Below, one piece after another: positions 60,421 to 64,000 of a DNA stretch of 64,000 bases. Numbering within the stretch: the stretch's first letter is position 1; each line of letters opens with the position of its first letter. Origin of the DNA: JAXDAY01 sp034679345 (GTDB lineage: Bacteria; Eisenbacteria; RBG-16-71-46; CAIMUX01; VGJL01); NCBI GenBank assembly GCA_034679345.1, contig JAXDAY010000022.1:1-64000 (forward strand), given 5' to 3'. Made by a program: the position numbers and the translations under genes. The notes beneath the pieces were generated by a model. The model did not search any database and was not told where the DNA came from. It saw only the letters and a list, made by a program, of their open reading frames with translations.

Positions 60421-61224
60421 ATCGACACTTGGAGCGGAGGATTGCGCTTGCGGCCGCCGGAGGTCGCTGAGTTTCAGGCTGTCGGGTCGCGCCGAGGGCT
60501 CCAGACCCTCGAGGATCTGACGAAGCTTCCACGCGGCCGTCTTGATCGGGGGCGGGCTCGGAAATCGAATCTCGTTCTCTCTCATGCTCAGAAGCCCGGA
60601 TCGTCCCTTCCAGTCGCGGTTGTACCCCACGGCCAAGCCCCAGCGCTCTCCTTGCCAGACGAAGAGAACCAGCCCCGTGATCCTCGTGTCGTCCAGCTTC
60701 CCGCCGACGAGGTGGTCTAGCCAGCCGGCGACGTCGACCCAGATGATGCCTTCCTGCAGCGCGAAGAGATGGACGTCGGAGAGCCGGACCTCTTGAGTCT
60801 TCCCGTCCTCCTTGTGGGAGATGAGCAGCTCGCCGAGGATCCACTCCCGGAAGCGGACCTCGCGACTCGCCCGCAGCCGGCCGGGCGCGTACCCCAGGAT
60901 CCGATAGGGAACCGGAATGGAGAGAGGCGCCTGGAAGGAAGCGGTGATGTCGGCGGTCCGATGGGGTTGGCCCATGAGCCGCCGGAGATGATCGAGATGC
61001 TCATAGGGTAGCTGGGTCTTCGTGGCGTGCGTTTGCAGGAACGACTCCAGCGTGGTGGCATCCACGGATCCGTAGAGATCGGCGTCGACGAGGCCGACCA
61101 GGTAGGCGAAGACGGGGTCCTTCACCCCGACGGCCGGATGGATCGTGTCGGGACGGATCTCGTGCCCGTCGCCGGTCTGGAGCGAGGCTGCCGCGAGACA
61201 CAGGGAGAGGAGAATGCCGTTCAT
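60382..61224 (-). CDS. secreted protein of unknown function
   Basis: 280 residues with a short signal peptide (GILLSLCLAAASLQTGDG). The mature part has SFQAPLSIPVPYRILGY, REWILGELLISHKEDGKTQE and DVHLFALQEGIIWVDVAGWLDHLVGGK. I do not recognise the family. The last dozen codons run through the terminator hairpin of the convergent gene (60389-60420) and give a Gly/Ala/Pro tail, so the true C-terminus may have arisen by overlap. The start at 61224 has only a weak ribosome site; longer forms are possible. Confidence 0.65.
   Translation of the reverse strand: MNGILLSLCLAAASLQTGDGHEIRPDTIHPAVGVKDPVFAYLVGLVDADLYGSVDATTLESFLQTHATKTQLPYEHLDHLRRLMGQPHRTADITASFQAPLSIPVPYRILGYAPGRLRASREVRFREWILGELLISHKEDGKTQEVRLSDVHLFALQEGIIWVDVAGWLDHLVGGKLDDTRITGLVLFVWQGERWGLAVGYNRDWKGRSGLLSMRENEIRFPSPPPIKTAAWKLRQILEGLEPSARPDSLKLSDLRRPQAQSSAPSVDKRPGAPGAPGLD
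60389..60420 (+). terminator. intrinsic terminator, near copy of the one at 59182
   Basis: AGACCCGGGGC (60389-60399) pairs with GCCCCGGGTCT (60407-60417) over a 7-base loop, and TTTT (60417-60420) follows. It lies 34 bases after the stop at 60355 and inside the 3' end of the convergent gene. Confidence 0.85.
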
Positions 61225-61323
61225 GGCTCGATTCTGCCGTCCGGCGCGAGGAATGCGCAAGAAGCGGCTCGGGAGCGAAGAATCGGCTTCCGGCGGACGG
61301 CCGTTGCGGGTTAACTCTCCCGC

Positions 61324-62946
61324 ATGAGACTCCGGGTCGTCCGGGCCAGCATCCATCTTGTGGCGGCGATCGCATTCGCCGCGTGCGCGCGCTCCGCGTC
61401 CGCACCGGATCCCGCGAAGCTCGCTCCGGAGAGCCTGGATCCCGGCGATCCCGTATGGGAGGAGCTCTGGAGGCTCGAGGTGGCCGGAGACCTACCCGCG
61501 GGATTGACGGCGATGCGCTCGGCCACGCGCGGTGAAGCGGCCGCGTGGGTGGCGGCCGTCGATGTCCGATCCGTCCGGGACTCGCATTCCCTGGCCCGCG
61601 CGCGGCGGCTCCTGGCTCGCGAGCTTCGCCGGCTGGGGGCCTTCTCCCCCGAGCAGGAGACCGCGCCCGCGCTGCTGCTCCGAGGGGGCGCCTGGGGAGA
61701 CTCGCTCGCGCTCGACGGGGTCCGATCGGAACTGCGCGCCGGCCCCTCGCTCGCGATCCAGGCGCGGGCCGAAGATGGGGGGGAGAGCGATCTCGGCGAT
61801 TCGACCCGTGCGGGAGTCTACGGAACGCTTGCGATCGGGCGTTCCGCCGTACTGACCGGGGAGATCTTCGTCGGCGAGCTCGAGGATGGCCGTCGCTTCG
61901 GCGATCCCCTCATCCATGGAACCGACATCCTTTACTACAGCGAACGCGTCGAGGCAGCGTTCGCGGCGCGGGAGATCGGCGCCCGGATCGCGCGAGGCCG
62001 GCATCACTGGGGGGTAGGCCCCGGACAGAGTCTTCTCCTGGACGGGCGCGCCGCCCCACTGGGCTTCTTCGAATGGAGCTGCGATCTGCCCGCGGGGATG
62101 CGCTTTCGATCCTGGACCGGCAGCCTTGATGCCGCCGAGCAGCTCGGAATCGCCGCGCACCGACTGGAAGTGCCTCTCATGCGCGATCTGCGCGTGAGTC
62201 TCTCGGAGGCGGTGCGCTACGAAGGGGGGCCGGACCGTCTGCTCTATCTGCTCGGGCTCGTCCCGTACACGCTCGTGCAGCGGTTCGATTGGCAGGACGC
62301 GGGAGAGGGGGCGGATCGCGAGCGGCTGCGCAACAATGTCCTCGCCGATCTCGAGATCGTATGGCGGCCACGGGTGGGGCATCTGACCCATGCCGAGATC
62401 CTGGTCGACGATCTGCCGGCGGCCTCCTCCGACGCGCCGGCGCGTGTCGCGGGACGATTCGGCCATGCGATTCACTTCACGGCCGGGGGGCAGCCGTGCG
62501 ATGTGAGGATCGAGGGGACGAAGGTCGGCCGCTACGTCTACAGCGTCGATTACGGTGATGGGTGCTCTTGCGATTGGATCCATCAGGACCGCTCGATCGG
62601 ATATCCCGGAGGACCGGACCAGGAGCGGATCGATCTGGAGGCGGGACTCTCATGGAACCGGGAGCATCGGATGAGCCTGCGCGGGGTCTGGTCCAACGTC
62701 GGCGCGGGCCGGCTGGGCGAAGCATGGCACGGGCAGGAGACGGGCGATGATCTGACGAGTCGGGCCCTGCGCGTGTCGGGGCCGGTCACGCGGGAGCGCG
62801 GTCTGGGCGGCGTCTGGAGCTATCAGCCGCGGGACAACCTCGCGGTGGAGGTCGAAGCGATCGCCCGCTGGATCAAGGACCCGGCGGCGGGCGGCACGTA
62901 CGAGCCGTCGGCGCGAGCCGAGATCCGCGCCTGGTGGAGACGCTAG
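61324..62946 (+). CDS. Wzi-like capsule assembly outer-membrane protein
   Basis: 540 residues with a signal sequence ending near AFAACARS. The middle part shows GRHHWGVGPGQSLLLDGRAAP and LGFFEWS, a segment typical of the capsule-assembly Wzi family barrel, followed by alternating beta strands to RAEIRAWWRR. Wzi anchors capsule polysaccharide to the cell surface; that role here is inferred. No capsule synthesis genes lie within the window. The ATG at 61324 has no clear Shine-Dalgarno sequence. It is divergent from the unknown secreted protein at 60382 (99 bases apart). Confidence 0.7.
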   Translation: MRLRVVRASIHLVAAIAFAACARSASAPDPAKLAPESLDPGDPVWEELWRLEVAGDLPAGLTAMRSATRGEAAAWVAAVDVRSVRDSHSLARARRLLARELRRLGAFSPEQETAPALLLRGGAWGDSLALDGVRSELRAGPSLAIQARAEDGGESDLGDSTRAGVYGTLAIGRSAVLTGEIFVGELEDGRRFGDPLIHGTDILYYSERVEAAFAAREIGARIARGRHHWGVGPGQSLLLDGRAAPLGFFEWSCDLPAGMRFRSWTGSLDAAEQLGIAAHRLEVPLMRDLRVSLSEAVRYEGGPDRLLYLLGLVPYTLVQRFDWQDAGEGADRERLRNNVLADLEIVWRPRVGHLTHAEILVDDLPAASSDAPARVAGRFGHAIHFTAGGQPCDVRIEGTKVGRYVYSVDYGDGCSCDWIHQDRSIGYPGGPDQERIDLEAGLSWNREHRMSLRGVWSNVGAGRLGEAWHGQETGDDLTSRALRVSGPVTRERGLGGVWSYQPRDNLAVEVEAIARWIKDPAAGGTYEPSARAEIRAWWRR

Positions 62947-62961
62947 CCGGCCCGGATCGTC

Positions 62962-63564
62962 CTATTTGGTCTCCGCGGCCGGCGGAAGGAACCGGATGCT
63001 CTTCAGGATCTGGTGAAGCGTCGGCGAGTGCTTGTTCCAGACTTCCGAGGACATCGCCTGCGCGCGAAAGAGGAGCATCCCCGACGGCGTCTCCAGGAAT
63101 GCGAGACTTCGCTCGTGTCCCTCCTCTGACGGCGGAAACCAGTAGCCGACGAGCGTGCGTCCGTCAGCGGTCTCCGTGCGGGCGCTGTCGGACGGGACGT
63201 AGCCGTAGATCTTGCCCTCCACCATCACTCCCCGCCGGGCGGCGTCGAAGCTCACGCTCTCCGCACGGGGCCGGCGCTCGATCAGGAGCCAGACCGGCAG
63301 CTCCTCGCCCATTGCCATTCCTGAGGGGTGCACGAAGCCGAGCGCTCCGTTGTCCGCAGCAAGGCGGTCGTTCGACTCCCAACCCTGGGGGATCGTCGCC
63401 TGCAAGATCCCATCAGGCGCGGTCCAGCGCGTCGGGGGGCGCACTGCTGAGGTCGACGCGGGGCCCTGGCCATCCTGCGCGGATGCGGGCACGATCGAGG
63501 CGATCGCCCCGGCGACAAGCGCCGCGGCGGCCAAGAGATGGACGAAGTTCGATGCTCGAGTCAC
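62962..63564 (-). CDS. secreted protein of unknown function
   Basis: 200 residues. Signal peptide (FVHLLAAAALVAGAIASIVPASA), then a single domain with PDGILQATIPQGWE, SVSFDAARRG, YVPSDSARTETADGRT and LHQILKSIRFLPP. The pattern of a short beta sheet and a closing helix resembles PsbP/DUF1795-like lipid- or stress-associated folds, but the match is weak. The GTG start at 63564 follows GGGGAGGAATC. It is convergent with the Wzi-like gene, 15 bases away. Confidence 0.65.
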   Translation of the reverse strand: MTRASNFVHLLAAAALVAGAIASIVPASAQDGQGPASTSAVRPPTRWTAPDGILQATIPQGWESNDRLAADNGALGFVHPSGMAMGEELPVWLLIERRPRAESVSFDAARRGVMVEGKIYGYVPSDSARTETADGRTLVGYWFPPSEEGHERSLAFLETPSGMLLFRAQAMSSEVWNKHSPTLHQILKSIRFLPPAAETK

Positions 63565-63836
63565 GATTCCTCCCCGGTAGAGCCGTTGGAATGTCTCGGG
63601 TCGCCCCGATTCTAGCACGCTCGGCCGGCGGGCGCCCCTCCCTCCCCCTCGGAAGTCCGGCATGCGGGGCGCTGACTGGCGGCACGGATGCCGCATCGTC
63701 TAGGTTGTGGCGCGAAGATTGGAGGTGGCGGGAGACTGATCGTCTCGTCATCTCCACCCGGAGCCTCAGACCCGGGCCATCGCCATCAGCAGTTCTCTTG
63801 GCGCCGCGCTGGCCGCATCTCCTCCTCTCCCGTCTC

Positions 63837-64000
63837 CTAGAACGCGTACTTGAGATTGTGTGTCGTCTGCCGCTCACCCAAGGCTAAGGTCCGGATCTGC
63901 CGCCAGTAAGCCGACCACCATGGCCCGGGCAGGAGATGGCTGCGTGGAAACCTTCGCCACTCGAGCAGCTCCGGCCACCCCAGCGGCCGATCCAGCAGAC
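63837..64000 (-). CDS. C-terminal end of a truncated gene
   Basis: On the minus strand one frame is open from the window edge to a TAG at 63837-63839. It encodes at least 53 residues with protein-like content, including WPELLEWRRFPRSHLLPG, WWSAYWRQIRTLALGER and the end THNLKYAF. A terminal Phe preceded by alternating polar and hydrophobic residues is common in outer-membrane barrels. The family cannot be named from this fragment. Confidence 0.5.
   Translation of the reverse strand, partial: LLDRPLGWPELLEWRRFPRSHLLPGPWWSAYWRQIRTLALGERQTTHNLKYAF

Noticed and set aside
1..64000. CRISPR array, insertion sequence or prophage
   Set aside because: No regularly spaced repeats, transposase or integrase motifs, or phage structural genes were found on reading through.

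Overview
The window is GC-rich (about two thirds G+C by eye) bacterial DNA, tightly packed on both strands, with many 4-base ATGA/GTGA overlaps inside operons and clear GGAGG-type ribosome binding sites. A TolC/HlyD export system, a patatin-POTRA-barrel protein, a Wzi-like outer-membrane protein and proteins with signal peptides indicate a two-membrane bacterium. Large secreted HExxHxxGxxH peptidases, DUF3857/transglutaminase proteins and secreted proteins ending in Cys-rich GACC modules suggest an uncultured high-GC lineage, possibly of the FCB group such as Candidatus Eisenbacteria. That placement is inference. I see no rRNA, tRNA, CRISPR array, transposase or phage gene.

Layout. 1-4878: SDR epimerase, acyl-CoA dehydrogenase, secreted zinc peptidase. 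4915-13178: GATE-domain membrane protein, HerA-like ATPase, a cation exchanger and HPF-like protein divergent from an NhaR-type regulator, an epimerase, a TM-TPR protein and dodecin. 13456-20665: a complete seven-gene tripartite efflux operon (TetR, TolC, HlyD, two ATPases, two ABC-2 permeases) behind an AT-rich promoter with an operator palindrome. 20784-31982: Eis-like acetyltransferase, EamA transporter, E1-rhodanese fusion, YfiR-like protein, S1-repeat protein, two DUF3857 proteins (one with a degraded active site), IF-1 with an N-terminal extension, and an ADP-ribosylglycohydrolase. 31996-38165: MFS transporter with an apparent CTG start, a YdhR-VOC fusion overlapping a two-component system, HAD phosphatase and aromatic amino-acid decarboxylase. 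38244-40095: a palindromic CRP/FNR-like site ahead of a DUF438-hemerythrin-PAS protein and a DUF1858-DUF2249 protein. 40213-51816: patatin/POTRA/barrel protein, Spy-like protein, VOC protein, Hsp33, heterodimeric ABC exporter, ArsB/NhaD-type permease and 5'-nucleotidase. 51835-64000: secreted proteins, thermonuclease, hemerythrin, PNPase, a DUF2058/DUF948/YtxH group, Wzi-like protein, and a truncated gene at the right edge.

The most unusual signal is in the last region. Three secreted proteins (51835-53013, 58164-59150, 59411-60355) share a Cys-rich GACC...CDPNPC module and end exactly at the same short tail, [ST][ST]WG-x-[IL]-[KR]-x-x-[YF]-R at the C-terminus. One of them carries a choice-of-anchor L domain, a class of domain found in front of differing C-terminal sorting signals. 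The tail is therefore a candidate for a sorting or anchoring tag that I do not recognise. Each of the three genes also has a hairpin in its 5' leader, and two are followed by near-identical terminators.
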